64,000 bases of DNA from Siphonodentalium dalli (GCA_032622095.1 CP136069.1:119774126-119838125), one strand, 5' to 3'; shown: positions 1 to 13,500, counted from the stretch's first letter. Numbers and translations: made by a program. The notes: generated by a model from the sequence alone, not told the origin.

Positions 1-2481
1 TATGTTTAAGGAAATTAAGACTACCTATTTTTTTTGTAATTTTATGAGAACTCTTTTCAACAATATAGGTATAGTCCTTAATATCGCAATTCTTTGTTCC
101 TTCATCTCTCCCTTGTTGCTGGGGATATAATTTAACAAGTTATAATTAGTTTTATGGACCCACTCTAAATATAAAATAGTAATTGCATCCGGGAGATAAT
201 CAAATGTGTGTGTTTGGATACTTATCCGTGAAATGGTCTATATGGACATCATAATCTAATAAAAGGAGTTAAATTCAACCTAAAAGCCTAAACTTGGCTA
301 AAGGGAAGAGAATAGCTTGAAGATAGTCAATCGGCAGATGGCCACAGATTTATGAAATATATTGATTGAGCCAACTTCAGCCAAGGAACCTTATTTATAG
401 ATCATGCCATGAACTCTACTCTGGCTGAAGTCCATGTTTGGATACCAGAATGCATCATTCTCGCTATCCGTGAAATGGTCTGTCACTGTCAGCCACATCC
501 CATCTAAAGAAACACATATTCATATACCGTATGGACGGTATGGTACCTCTAAGTCTCTATAGGAACATTAATGATCCTTTTTGTCAAATTTTGGTCATGT
601 CTTTAAATACTAGTACATGTAAAGTATATACTCAGCAAGCACTATGTCATGTGCACGGCTTTGTTGAGGCCAGTGTCACAGTGAGTGTCACATGCACAGT
701 AACTGACTAACTGTGTAAGTTCTTGTAATATTAAAGTAACTTTTAGTAAGTTGTAATGTAAAGTGTTCAACTTTGTGGATATGCTCTGAAAGTGTTTTGA
801 TGAAGCTGCTGCACACATGGCCATGGGGAACTTTGTATGACTACTAGTATGAGTCTATGACTATGACCGATTCCAGTTTTTTTTCTTCTGTCAGTTCTGA
901 TGAGTGATGTCACATTGATTGTCACTGAGATCCAATTCCAATGCACACTGCATGTATCGCATCGTCTCTCTCCCTCCAACATAATTAAGTTTTGTCCCGT
1001 AATACAAGCACTCTGCCAGTCTCGACTCAACTTGTCTCAAGAGTCAAGTAACAAGTGGATGATTGAAATTGAAATTCGCTTTGCAAAATGCAAACAATGA
1101 ATGCAACAATGCCAACATGCGAGAGATCAATCACTGAAATTGATTGATCATGTCTAGTCGGTAAACCTGACTTTTATTATCAGAGCATAGCATCTAGCTC
1201 TGTTTGATTAGTTGCGTCCACCAAGCGTCTAGCTCTGTTTTTGATTAGTTCATAATCATAGTTGGGGTCCCACCAACTAGATGATAGATCATGCCATGAA
1301 TCTCTGTCTGACTCTTTAACTGAATCAGTCGACCGGTGTCCATCAGTTATAATTTATATGCGACGATTATGCTTCCAGTGTCAGTGTGATTCCACTTGAC
1401 TGCTGTACTGTACTCAGTAGTGTTGACTGTAACAGTTTGTCGACAATGACAGTGATAAAAAACTGTGATTGAGTGAATGACATTGAATTTCTCAGTCAAT
1501 GACTCAATGTCCACCGGGAGCAAACTCAGCAAAGTTCGTAAACTTCGTCTATTTGCGTAATTATTCGCCGAATTCTGACTCCTATCATGGTATATCTCTA
1601 GCGTGTATAGTTTCTTTGTTCTTTCTGCCAATTGTTGAACTGTTTTTGGCTTTCCTCGCCATTATTTTCGTAAAAATGATTGTTGTTTTCAAATAAAATG
1701 CAGCCGATAATATTACCGGAAAGAATCTGCGCATGCGCACCACACATTCACGTGTTGGCTTTTAGCCAATCGTATGCTTAGTTCTAGACTCTCACCGGAT
1801 TTAGATATTATGACATCAGAGTTGGGGGGGGGGGGTAAATACTACGATAACAGCACATAGAGCACTTGTCGTCAATATTAGACTAGATCTGCTGACTTGA
1901 TATAAATTAAACGTATCAACAATAGGCCTAACCATGGATAGGGCCTATATGCCATGCGAATTAAACTCCATATACCATTTACATATTGATTTATAGACAG
2001 GACTTTTGAACTGTATGAACTTTACATAATTCTACAGAAGTAGGCTTTTAATGACAACATTATTAAATGTCATTAATTAATATTGTAGGGGGATTTTTCC
2101 GCACGTATGCCGGGGTGGGTGGGTGACCGATGGGGCCAACAAATCTCTGTTTTAGTGTTAAAAGGAGGTGGGTGTCCAAAAATGGTCGGGAAAAACTGCC
2201 GAAAACGGAAAACAATTTGGACGCGGGGGTGGGTGTACGTGGGTCCCAATAAGAATAAGGATCGAAAGGAAAAATCAGCATGTATACGTGCACATGCCTG
2301 AAAATCCCCCCCCCCCGCCCCGATCAGAGGACCATTTTTACGATAGCGAGAATGATGCATTATGCATCCTATAGGCTATATATGGGATATATAAATTCCA
2401 CAAACATTAACACGTGGGAGGAAAGCCACATATATGTATTTAGGCCTACTATAAGAGATTTACAGCGGTCGACAACACGCG
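1..2481. other. No gene seen; intron or flank 3' of the laminin exons
   Basis: No exon with family resemblance and no complete transposon is visible. There are degenerate half-copies of the small foldback repeat found whole at 10,711-10,791 (396-450 and 1,280-1,310, both with 'gatcatgccatgaa'). At 2,090-2,345 there is a G-rich, GGGTGGGTG-containing block. 640-1,500 is rich in short CAGT/GTCA words, as in cryptic simple sequence. Confidence 0.6.
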
Positions 2482-3361
2482 TAGGGGAGACCCGGGCAAA
2501 GCGGATCACGTAAGGTGTTCTTGTACAAAATGCAACCGGCAATCAGACATATAATATTATAGCACAGTCAGTTTCTAATCATGATGGCATAACATTTGGC
2601 GATACATCTATTGGTTTGGTTGCTATATGGTGATTTTTAATTTTGATCCGCTTTGCCCGGCCGTCGGGCAAATCGGATCACCACATCGGGCAAAGCGGAT
2701 CAGCAAACGAATCCTTCTGAAAATGCAATACTACTCAACTAATCATATATTTTTCAGTTTTATTTATGACAATCATACATATTTATTGCAAATAATACAA
2801 ATTGCGTTTTTCCAAACGTTCCAATTTTTCAATTATGGTCATGCTCCGACAAGGCACGAGTTTTGTCGACCCATCTTATTAAAATTGTCCAAATTCACTT
2901 AATCTACGCATGTGTACCGGAAGTTAGTCATGTTGTGAATGATCCGCTTTGCCCGATCCGCTTTGCCCACAGCACATCTTTTTACAGTCCGGGGCATTAC
3001 GCGGGTGTCCTATCGAATTTAGCAAATTGACATATTGTCTTATTTTACACATGTATTGCCTAAGACATCGACAACATTTATTCGGGTATAGATGGGTATG
3101 TGATCGTCGACCTGCGCAATAGATATGCGCAAACGCACAATAATTATAAATTTGGTAAAATCGAAAAAATGTCGACGAAAATGTTCTACTGGGCTACAAA
3201 CTTTTAATATACCTTGTTCTCTGTGGAAAAGTATAAAAACTAACCCAACACGAAACGACCTTATTCTAAAATACGGATAGATAAGGAATAATTTGATAGT
3301 ATTGAAATAATAAAGGTGATCGGCTTTGCCCGGGCGATCCGCTTTGTCCGGGTCTCCCCTA
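2482..3361. mobile_element. TA-flanked non-autonomous DNA transposon, 880 bp
   Basis: The ends are inverted: GGGGAGACCCGGGCAAAGCG at the left and its complement at the right, each bordered by TA, the target duplication of Tc1/mariner-type elements. The motif GATCCGCTTTGCCCG (or its complement) recurs near both ends and at 2,646-2,700 and 2,940-2,970, as expected of multiple transposase-binding sites. No open reading frame of note is inside, so it would depend on another element for movement. Confidence 0.7.
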
Positions 3362-4826
3362 GTACAGGCCTATATAAAGTTAAACTTTATTATTTTTGAT
3401 AGTTTTTGTGTGAAATTTTAAACAAATATCAGGTACATATAACTCTCCGAGAATGTTAAAAACAAATTCTAACTAGGCCTACTCATATATAGTAATTGTA
3501 TATTGATTTTATGCGACAAAATATAGACGGAAACAGTCACAATTTAATTGTGTTAACTGCATTAATGTTGAAGTTTTGCGGTCAGAAAACACCAGATATA
3601 AAAATAGTTTTATAGGGAATTTTTTTCACACCAAATGCTCAGAGAATATAGAATAAACATAGCCCTATCCGCGGCTATCTAAAATTATTTCCGCGTGTTG
3701 GGGATTATAATTAACCATCATGCTACATGTCGTGCAACGGAGAGCGTTCATCGATATATACGACGATAATAAATTCACTCTTTCGTATATCCCGGTCCTT
3801 TTCGGAGTGTTCGACAAAAATGAAACTTTATACTGTTTGAATGTCCCCTTTTCTTGTTGAGGTGTGATAGATACCTCAAACTTGACAAGGAATGGATAAA
3901 TTATATCAAACGGTTAATCCGCTTAAAACTGAGGTCATTCACCGGTACCTATATATGCATGTATCTATAGGCGTATATATTGAGAACAATTTATTTGAGA
4001 CATCAATTGACTGCTGCGCGAGTTGATCGGCGACATATCAAAGTCGTTCAAATGGTATGTTCGTTTACTAAAATGACCATTCCTTAAATTCCTTTGGCAC
4101 CCTCATTGTATGATTCAATGACAGTGAACATGAAAAGAAAGAAAAGAGTTTCTCATGGAAGATTCCCCCCTTTGTTTGATTGTGTTCAGTGTTTGTTTTT
4201 TTGCTCGTCTTTTTCTCGACGGGCCCCCGGATCATTTCGGAAATCGACATAGCTCATGCCATGAATCTCTACTCTGGCTAATGCCCGTTGAGATCATATT
4301 GCAACAGTATAAAATCTGGGAACTTTTTGAAGTTTTGACAGGGAACCTTATAATAAAGTCGAAAAGGTAATACGGGGAATATATTTCTTATATAGTTATA
4401 TATAGCTGCATGTTCCTTAATAATATACTTCACTATAGGTGAAGATCCCACTCGAAATTGCATGTCTTTCTGTGACTTTTGTGAGTCGATATCGCAATAT
4501 ATAAACATTGAAATATAATCACCCCGGGGAAATCTGCAGGTCTGGTTGGAAACACAATCATTGACGCTTTGATACGCAGATTTCAAAATACACGATAACG
4601 GACCAATTTTCATTGTTTCTATGACAAAAATTATTGCAGTTAATAAATTGTATATGGATTACTAAAATGCCCAAAAACACAATATGCAAATGCAATCTTT
4701 TTTATTTTAGCACAAAATTTTAATTAAGTTTATTACTATTAGAATAAAAATAACCGAAAACGAAATAATTTCATAATTGAAAAAGTTCATATTTATTATT
4801 AAGCCGCATAGAACAAAGCTTATTAT
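3362..4826. other. No gene seen
   Basis: AT-rich DNA without recognisable exon or element. A degenerate half-copy of the small foldback repeat (ctcatgccatgaatctct) lies near 4,251-4,290. Confidence 0.55.
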
Positions 4827-5576
4827 GCCCCCGATCTCCGATGGAGATTTGGGGGTATATAGTGGAGCCCTCCGTCCGTCCGTCCTTCCTTCCGTCCGTA
4901 CGAACGTTTCAACTCATAACTTTGGTTTCGCTAACTCAATTCAGTTGATCTTTGGTATGCTAATAGACCAGCCGGGGGGACAAGATTTCCCCATAACTGC
5001 GGTTTCGTCCGCCCATTTTTTCCAGAGTTACGCCCCTTTTTGGACTTAGAAAATTCAGTTTTCTGTGGCATATGAACGTTTCAACTCATAACTTTGGTTT
5101 CGCTAATTCAATTCAGTTGATCTTTGGTATGCCAATAGACGTACCAGCCAGGGGGACAAGATTTCCCCATAGCCGTGGTTTCGTCCGCTCATTTTTTCCA
5201 GAGTTACGCCCCTTTTTGGACTTAGAAAATTCAGGTTTTCTGCTACTTTTTTTGGTTTCCAGATGATAACTTGATTTTGGATTGTTTATTTGCAAAACCC
5301 GTTTTTTTTTGTGTATTACCAATATCGCAATACAGGTCAAGGTAAAATTGCGGTTCAATCTGTTCCATCGGATAATTTTTGTGAGAGTTATGACCCTTTT
5401 TCGACTTAAAAAATTCATATTCTTTTTTAGAAAATTCAGTTTTCCTTCTATTTTTGTGGCACCAGACCAAATTTTAAGCTAATATAGAACAACATGTGGC
5501 ATTTTTATAGCGCTTAACCAGAAAGTTTCTCTGATTGTACAGTCGGGGGCGTTACCTCTGCCCAGCGGTGCACTTG
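4827..5576. repeat. Dispersed 'gccccc-gatctcc' repeat, copy A
   Basis: It runs from GCCCCCGATCTCCGATGG through (CCGT)n-like DNA, two near-copies of a block containing 'ttggtttcgctaa' and 'agagttacgcccc', to GCCCAGCGGTGCACTTG. The same repeat lies in the opposite orientation at 50,299-50,918. Coding-looking frames across it are by-products. No transposase or reverse transcriptase is seen, so the class is unknown. Confidence 0.75.
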
Positions 5577-5792
5577 TATATGAGTGTGAAGCTGTGAGCA
5601 GAAAACCTGAACATATCCAAACTACCAATGTCCGATAAGTGTGGCATTTTATAAGTGTAGACAAATCTTTCCAAAGTTCCATAAGTGTACCTACCGGTAC
5701 ATACATGTTGTAAAAGTGTGGGCAGCGTTCCCAAACATTTTAAAACAAACATGACATTTGGATCTTATTCCCCATTTCTTATTCTCAAAAAT

Positions 5793-5990
5793 GTCTGTTT
5801 TGGCCGATTTGATGGTATGGGTGGGTGGCCCACCCCAAATACCCCATAGCAACACCCCACCCCACCATCACCCAGGGGAGTATGTACCACCCCGAGGGGG
5901 TGAAAATGGGGTATGGACCATTTTCGAGAACGGTAAGCCGTAAGGATTTCGGCCGATTTGACGGCATGGGTGGGTGGCTCACCCCAAATT
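5793..5990 (+). repeat. Two-copy G-rich repeat
   Basis: A segment with 'gccgatttga' then 'atgggtgggtgg' and 'caccccaaat' occurs at about 5,801 and again at about 5,953, with a GC-rich spacer of stacked CCACCC/GGGGTG words. It resembles the G-rich block near 2,100. Function not evident. Confidence 0.5.
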
Positions 5991-6114
5991 CCCTAGAAAC
6001 ACATCGACTCTACCCCCTCCCCAGCCATCACTCCAATGATGTAAACTGAATTCTCACTTCACTGTCAGTACAGTGTCGGTTTTATGACCGTATTTGCAGA
6101 TGCAGACTGGCTAT

Positions 6115-6597
6115 TGGTGAATAAGTTAGATTAGCTAACTTTTAGCTAGGTGGAATTTTATTGTAATTTGTTTGTGTTAAATTAGCTAGATTCTAGTTAA
6201 GTTCACTATATGTGTCTCAATTCTAAGTTGGATTAGCTACTTTTCAGCTAGGTGCAGTTTTCGAAAATTTGTCTGTGTCAAATTAGCCAAATTCTAGCAC
6301 AGAATGATATTTTCTATGTTGAATTAGCTAACTTCTAGCATATTGGAACATCCTTGGGGCCAAACATTCAATCAAGCTAAAAACTAACTAATATGTTAGC
6401 TAAGTTCTAGCATATATTATTAGCTAAGTTCTAGCTACACTAGATATTAACTAAAGTTTTAGCTAGGTTTCAGTGTAATTCTTAGCTATTATTTAGTATA
6501 GCTAAATTATAGCTAACAGGTTAGTGTATTTTTAGTACAATTATTAGCTAATATCTAGTTTAACTAGAAACATTAGTGTAGCTAAATTTTGGTAGGG
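6115..6597. repeat. Degenerate TTAGCTA-rich tandem block
   Basis: Words such as TTAGCTAA, TTCTAGC and TTTTAGCTAGG recur irregularly on both strands for nearly 500 bp. This looks like an old, short-unit satellite that has drifted. No coding capacity. Confidence 0.6.
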
Positions 6598-7013
6598 GAA
6601 GCATAGGTCCGGGCGGAGGTTAATATCTACAGAGGAAGCGTAGGTCCAGGCAGAGATTAATATCTACAGAGGAAGCATAGGTCAGTGCAGAGGTTAATAT
6701 TTACACAGAGGAAGTATAGGTCTGGGCGAAGGTTAATATCAACACAGAGGAAGCTTAGGTCCGGGCAGAGGTTAATATATACACAGAGGAAGTATAGGTC
6801 TGGGCGGAGGTTAATATCTAGAGGAAGCATAGGTCCAGGCGGAGGTTAATATCTACAGAGGAAGCATAGGTCCGGGCAGAGGTTAATATCTACACAGAGG
6901 AAGCATAGGTCCGGGCGGTGGATAATATCTACAGACGAAGCATAGGTCCAGGCAGAGGTTAATATCTACACAGAGAAAGTATAGGTCTGGGCAGAGGTTA
7001 ATGTCTACAGAGT
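6598..7013. repeat. Minisatellite, about 37-bp unit x11
   Basis: Eleven copies of a unit with 'agaggaagcataggtcc', 'gggcagaggttaat' and 'atctaca'; unit length varies from 35 to 40 bp. In the laminin (minus) direction each unit reads ATATTAACC, then pyrimidines (GCTTCCTCTGTAG), that is, a branch-point-like word followed by an acceptor-like AG. It lies about 360 bp downstream of exon 22 in its intron. Confidence 0.85.
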
Positions 7014-7373
7014 TTCTAAACAATTGATCTACAATTGAAGGAATAAAAGCTTCCAGAAAATTATCTCAGTTGGAAAATAGTCGCAAAATGGTGATCATAT
7101 AAATATTTTTATTGCCTCCATTTGGGAGAGTTTACACGACCATATTTAGAGTTGGCTAAGGCAAATATACACATATGTGATAGTGACATTAAATCATTAA
7201 GTCATAATATCAAAAAATTAAATAAAACGTCCAATACGGACCATTTATTTCAATGTGGCGTTGTCTGAGACTCATATTGTATTTTATATTTGACCTTATC
7301 CATTTGTTGTGCTGTCACTGTGTGTTTGACATGAAACTCTTTGGTGAGTGATAAAATATTGAATGCTTCAAAC

Positions 7374-7518
7374 CTTCATATGATGAGAAACACCTCCGAC
7401 ATTGAAGTTTGTTATGTTCAGATCAAGATTCAGTCTGTAATGTTCAGTATCGAGAGTTGAATTGATCTCATCCAACTGATCTTTTTGTCGAACTTTCATC
7501 AAAAAGCGTCTGCCAACT
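7374..7518 (-). CDS. Laminin alpha exon 22: later part of LG1 (last in window)
   Basis: 145 bp, acceptor ATCTGTTTCAG, donor ATGAAG|GTTTGA. It encodes VGRRFLMKVRQKDQL, DEINSTLDTEHYRLN and LDLNITNFNVGGVSHHM. The NFNVGGV strand is the usual FYVGG of LG domains. An earlier acceptor (GATTTTAG) would give a stop. The next exon should carry the G(Y/F).GC cysteine that closes LG1; I did not find it in 1-7,373. Confidence 0.88.
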
Positions 7519-10500
7519 CTGAAACAGATATCGTGGAAAACTAAAATCAAAGAATATAACTCAGCAATCCTTGCTGGTATTAGAAATGGGCTCTGTCGAC
7601 GAATATTTTCCAAACCTAACAAGCAATGGGAATTTGACACTGATAACTGGCTCACAATCACCATTGACAATAATCGCCCAACAGTGTCTTTAACAGCACA
7701 AACCCTGCTAGCAGAACATGAGTACTCCAAAAAGACTTCACCTGCATACATGGTCACTGATGAGAAAAGGTCTGTTTATACCACAAGCAAAATTACATTC
7801 AACTGTAAAAAACGGTCCTGCAGATTTGAGGCGAACAACAGCTCAGTTCACTTGGAGGTTATGGTACCTAAAATGAAAACATACCAAACGAAAAACAGGT
7901 AAATTTGATTTTTGAGACAGTGCAATTTTTTTGGATTGGGTGGAATTCGAACCCCGGCCCATGACGGCGAGAGCGCCTTGCGACTCAAAGTCCGACGTCA
8001 ATACCACACGGCCACCGAAGCAACCCCAAAAAAGGAAGCTCAAATGGCCGCTGTATTCTGACGTCGCACTTAGGACACTATATGCACATTTTTGAATGCT
8101 CACGATTTTGAATTTCTGCTATCCTTTTCGACGTACTACTTAAGGATGATTATGTGGACTTTCACTAAGCCTGTGTGATATGAATGATTGTGATTGCATA
8201 TTTTTCTCTTGCCTGGTAAGCGTAAGTTTTCAAAGTTTCCTTCAGTTCTTGAGTTCACTGATGCCTTTCCTCAATTATTGCCCAGTCAAGACACGCACAC
8301 AAATGAGATATTCAAAGATCATCATTGATTATTTTAACAAGTGCAAAGCCAAGCGTGGGCCAATGCCCCTGACTGTATGCTCAACTTAAATATTGGCTTT
8401 ATTTAGAGAGAAAATGAAGTAATAGTGGAGCATTTCTCTGAGTTTATCCCCAGGTCATAACTCTGGAAAAAGTGCAGACAAAACAAACCCTGGGTCATAA
8501 CTCTGGCAAAGGGCCATAACTCTGGAAAAAAGTGTGGACTATGAAGGACGGACATGGGTATATACCCCCGAACCCTCAATTCACAAATTTCCAAGTCAAA
8601 CAATGGCTGTAACTCTGGTAAAAATTAATGGCTGAAAACTGTAGTATGTGGGTATCTTTTCCACAGACGTGTGCTATCACCATGCCGAACGAAAAAAAAA
8701 TCCGGTAATTAACACCCAAGTTATAAGCTGAAATGTTCTTTCGCACACAAATTTCCAAGTCAAACAAGGTCCGTAAATCTTGTAAAAATTAATGGACGAA
8801 ACCCGTAGTATGTGGATATCCTTTACCCCAACCATTCCAAAGGACAAAGAAATCAAATAATAAAGACATCCATAGTATGTTTGTTATGGACACATTTTAC
8901 TCGGGAGATCCTTTCCACAATGCTGGTTTACGGCATACCAAAGGACATCCAAATTGGACTATCGTTACTTGAACTGTGTTGTGAAATGTTTCTTATGGAC
9001 AGATGGAAGGATAGAAGGACGGACGGAAGGGCGGGGATCTCCACTATATACCCCTGGATATACCCCGGGGCATAATAATTAGTGAATAATAATAGTGGAA
9101 GGTCTAGATCGGAATTAATAGTATTAGTTTGAATAAACTTTTAGGTAACTATGGGTTATCTGAACAAATTCTAGAGGAATAATCAGAGGGTTAATATTAA
9201 CCCTTTCATTGCCACGTCCGATTTTTGTATCAAATTAACCCATATTTCCTTGATCATTTTTCAAATTTATTGATTATAATAATGTGATACATTGATTGAA
9301 AGAGCTCTAAGAGCTCTTACCATCAATGTATCACATTATTATAATCAATAAATTTGAAAAATGATCAAGGAAATATGGCTTGATACAAAAATTGGACTTG
9401 GCACTGAAAGGGTTAAACACAAACCAGGGAAACGAAAAATATGTTGCGCGATATTTTGAAATCTGCAGGCCAGTTATTGACCACAATCCAAATTATAAGT
9501 GATGGAAAGTACAAACCTTGAGATATTGAGGTGATACCATTCATTTACATTGAGGTTCACAATGCTTCTCATTAACAGGCTGTTACCACCCAGACTCGCT
9601 GACAGCACTACGGAGCTGTTTTCTAGAAAGACACCAAAGTAATCCTGAAAAAAATATTGTTCTTTTAAAATAGTGGGCCCAGATGCAAGAGATCATTTGT
9701 CTTGTTTCCACTATTAAGGTAGACAAACAGTAAGAAATCTTAACTTGACATATGTACATATCCAATGTTGTAAAAAAAATTAAGTAATTTATACCAAATA
9801 ATTGCCTGTAAAAATTTATGTAGCCATCGATGATAAGGGCTTGTTGCCATACAGAATCGGAACCTGGCAAGTCGTCGTCACATGTATTTGAGGAAAAGAA
9901 GAAATGTATATGTATAGCCATATATGAGCCTTCATCAAGTTATATGTTGACAGGAATTGAATGATAACACATTTATAGACTCAATAATTACACCCACTTC
10001 ATTCTCTATAGTAAATTGACGTTGAGTTTATCAAAGCTAATGTAATTATATCGGATAATTACATTAGGTCGAGATTTTATCAGTGCAACAAAAACGACCC
10101 AAAAGTACTTGAGCGCAATGATATTTGTAGTCCGTTGCATAGTAACAAAGGACGCTACTTCACACTCGCTTTCGCAGTACACATTTTTTTTTTTTTCACG
10201 AACGGTATGAAAGCCAATAAAAGAATAATAAATAAATATCCAAATAAAGACAATGCCCGAATGAAATAAACATTCCCAAGCTGTTTACAGAGTATAAATT
10301 TGGTCGTATTTGCGACGTTTCGTTACGAAATGCATGGCTAAACTTACACAACTTTTTTGTTTTCGTTTCATTTATTTACATTTTCACACCGCATAGGTCC
10401 GGGTCGATCATATGCATTATGATTTTTGAAAGACCACGGGAGCTAGGAACTTGATCAAATTGATCAACCACTGCCTTAATTAGGCTAATTAGCAATGTTT

Positions 10501-13500
10501 TGGTCATAATGCTGGGCCAAAATTTGCTAATTAAGGAAGTTATTGATCAAGTTCCAAACTCCAATGGTATTGGTAAGACCGTCACAAGTCCATGCATGGT
10601 ACCGTACATTATAATTTTCTGTCATGTCAACAATTTATAAATTATATATATACTGTGATGAATTTTTAATTATTGTTTACAAATATTCCCAAACATTGTA
10701 CCCAGTCCCCTAGATCATGCCATTAATCTCTACTCTGGCTGATGCCCGTGTCTACGTCGTCCGCCAGAGTAGAACTTCATGGCATGATCTACCAGTCCCC
10801 GTCAGAAAACCGCAGCAGATTTTTTTCCCATTCGTCTCCGTGTAGCGATATGTTACAAACCTTTACGTGATTTCTGAGATTCCAGAGACTGTCCCTACAG
10901 CCTGTACAGGCTACAGAGCCAGAGGAGTAGAGGACCCTACAAACTCTCTGTTATTGTTAAAAATGCAGCATGTTTCTTCACCGCGTTTCAGTGTTATGAT
11001 ATGTTGCAAAGTGTTACGAAGTGCATGTAAGTTGTAACCGGTACGTGTTACAAATAATATAAAGTCCTCATAAGAAAACCGCAGCATATTTTTTAAACTC
11101 ATCTCAATGCAGCGATATGTTACAAAGTGTTACGAAGCGTTATGTAAATGATTTCTGAGATCCACAGAGACCGCTCGTAGACATTGTTACAAATGATATA
11201 AAGTCCCTGTGAGAAAACTGCTGTATATGTTTTCATATCATCCGAGTGTAGCGATAAGTTATGTTACAAAGTTTTACGAAGCATTACGTTATGTATTTTC
11301 TGAGATCCACAGAGACCGCTCGTTGATGGGTGTATGCAAATGATGTAAAGTCCCTATGAGAAAACCGAGGATATTTCTTCAACTCGTCTCAACGTAGTTA
11401 CGAAGGTTTATGTGATTTATGAGATTCCACAGAACGATGTACCGCTCGTAGACGGGTGTTCAAATTATTGTTCAATACAAATGCTGAAAAGTCCCCGTGA
11501 GATAACAGCAGAATTTTCTGCACCCCATCGCAGTGTAGGCTAGCAACATGTTATTGTTAGAATGCAAACAAATGAATGACAAGTTGCGGAACATTTTGTG
11601 ATTTCTGAGATTCCTCAGAAACTGGTCATAAACTCATATTCATGTCTGAACACAAGTTTTTTAATAATCACTTTAAATTTTTCCAAATATATTAGTTTTT
11701 GATAAATAAATCATCTTAAAATTACTTAAATACCATTATAGTTTATTCTTCTGAAAACTTGTTTGTGTACAACTGTGGAGCGAAAAATCGAAATCGAAAA
11801 ATATTTGGCTCAATGCTGACAAATAGGAGAATTCCTGTAAGAAACTGTTCACTAAACTTATTGATTATCGCCTGTTCATGAGTCCTAGTTGACATATGGA
11901 GACTAAATGTATTCCAAAATTCTGCTAATAATGTTTAATTTTCATCCAACGATGGCAAAGTTTATTAACTTTGGTTTTTTCCTTGACATAGCTTCGGGAA
12001 AAACCCACTCGATCTATCAATCGATCGATATTATTCGGACGGAAACGGGGCGAGTTGTCATCGGCTCAAGTCGTATTCGGACAGTGACTCTGTTGCGGTC
12101 CGTTATTTGAGAACATATAGTTCCTTGTTTCAACCGTCTTTTAAGGGCGAAAATGTTTTTTAAATCAATATTTAACAATTAATGGTATAATTATAAGGAA
12201 TAATCTCGGTTTCCTAATGTAATTACACAGTCTAAAGGCATATGCCGAATCACAAACTCTTATAAATCATGAAGCGATTTATAGGTTTATGATTCGGCAT
12301 ATGCCTTTAGACTGTGTAATTACATTAGGAAACCGAGATTATTCCTTAATTAGTGTATAACGCACTCAAGCTTCCGGCCTTCTGTGAAGCCTTTATCAAG
12401 TGAAATCACTTGTGTGCGTTATACAAGTGAAATCACTTGATAAAGGCTTCACAGAACGCTGGAAGCTTGTGTGCGTTATACACTAATGAGTCTATATATG
12501 TGTTATCATTCAATTCCAGTCATCTTATAAGGAGAAAGAAGCTAATTGTCAGATATAATTTTTAATCTATAGATCGACTCACTGTTATATTTGCAGCAGG
12601 GGATCCTATATAGACTAGTAGGGCCCGACAGCTCCTGTGGCCTGATGAAGACAGTCACTTCTGTGTAAACATCGGCAGTCAGCAGATTAACTGGATTCCT
12701 AAGTCTTATCGAAGTGTTCCCAAGGAAGTTCACTCCGACATTTATCTAAAATATCAGAGAGAAATTTAAAGCATGATTTTCAAACTCTCGCTAGCAGTAG
12801 GGATTTGAAGATCTAGAAATTGAAAAAAAAACATGTATCATGAGTCTGCGTGGCCTTACCGTAACAAGTATATTTACTTAATCTTCATTGAGAATTAACA
12901 TGAATAAATGGGTTATTTATTAAAATATTGAACACACCATAGAATATGTTGTGGCAATAAAGTAAAGATAATATTGGTGAGCACTATAATTATGACTATC
13001 TGCCCTAATTTAGAATGACAAAACACTACATTTTGGAAGCCCATGCACACACCATCAGTCAACATGGTATAATGGGTCAAGAATTGCCAAATTTGGATCA
13101 TCAACCAGCATCAACCCCTGAAAAAGTAATTATGGAACATTTTGAAATCTCAAGTAAGTAGCCATGCAAGGCGTGGGTGGAGAGAGTCTCAATATTAAAC
13201 AACTTACCCTGTTAAATGCACTCCTTGCTAACTGAATTTTCTCTTTTAATTTAGACAAATTAGAACTCATTTTGAGATTAAGATCTTTAAGCGGACCAAT
13301 TCTGTTAGACGTCTTATTGATGGCTTCAGCAACATTTATGGTTGTTTTGTTCAGCTTCTCAACTAAAATGACATCAAATCAACGATTTTAAGAAACGTTT
13401 TTAAATTGAAAATCTGGATACATACGAAAGTTTGTAATTTCAAGCTTAAAATGACAAAGTAAATTCAATTAAAATAGTTCCTGACATTTCATCAAACAAG

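Larger units (their letters stand above)
9645..12582 (-). other. Intron between exons 20 and 21
   Basis: It holds the 81-bp foldback, the 140-bp satellite and two palindromes (12,195-12,347; 12,349-12,487). Phase requires one further small exon (length 2 mod 3) here, coding the LFY.G strand of LG1. I could not place it. 9,650-10,420 and 11,641-12,190 show nothing else. Confidence 0.6.

Noticed and set aside
1347-1631. 94-codon minus frame considered as an LG or Ig segment
   Set aside because: No conserved G/C/W pattern; the DNA is rich in CAGT words, which explains the open frame.
4278-4613. 111-codon minus frame with several cysteines
   Set aside because: No family resemblance and no LG signature; taken as chance in AT-rich DNA.
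4777-5266. Plus-strand frames with 'NFGFANSIQLIFGM' peptides
   Set aside because: They fall inside a dispersed repeat, are interrupted, and are repeated in both orientations at 50.6-50.9 kb. No known protein domain is visible.
7935-8026. Functional tRNA gene
   Set aside because: A and B boxes are present, but the anticodon and T stems do not pair well; it is kept as a SINE or pseudogene.
9790-9930. Two candidate 11-nt micro-exons with right phase for the gap between exons 20 and 21
   Set aside because: Each is too short to support by sequence alone and neither gives the expected LG strand.
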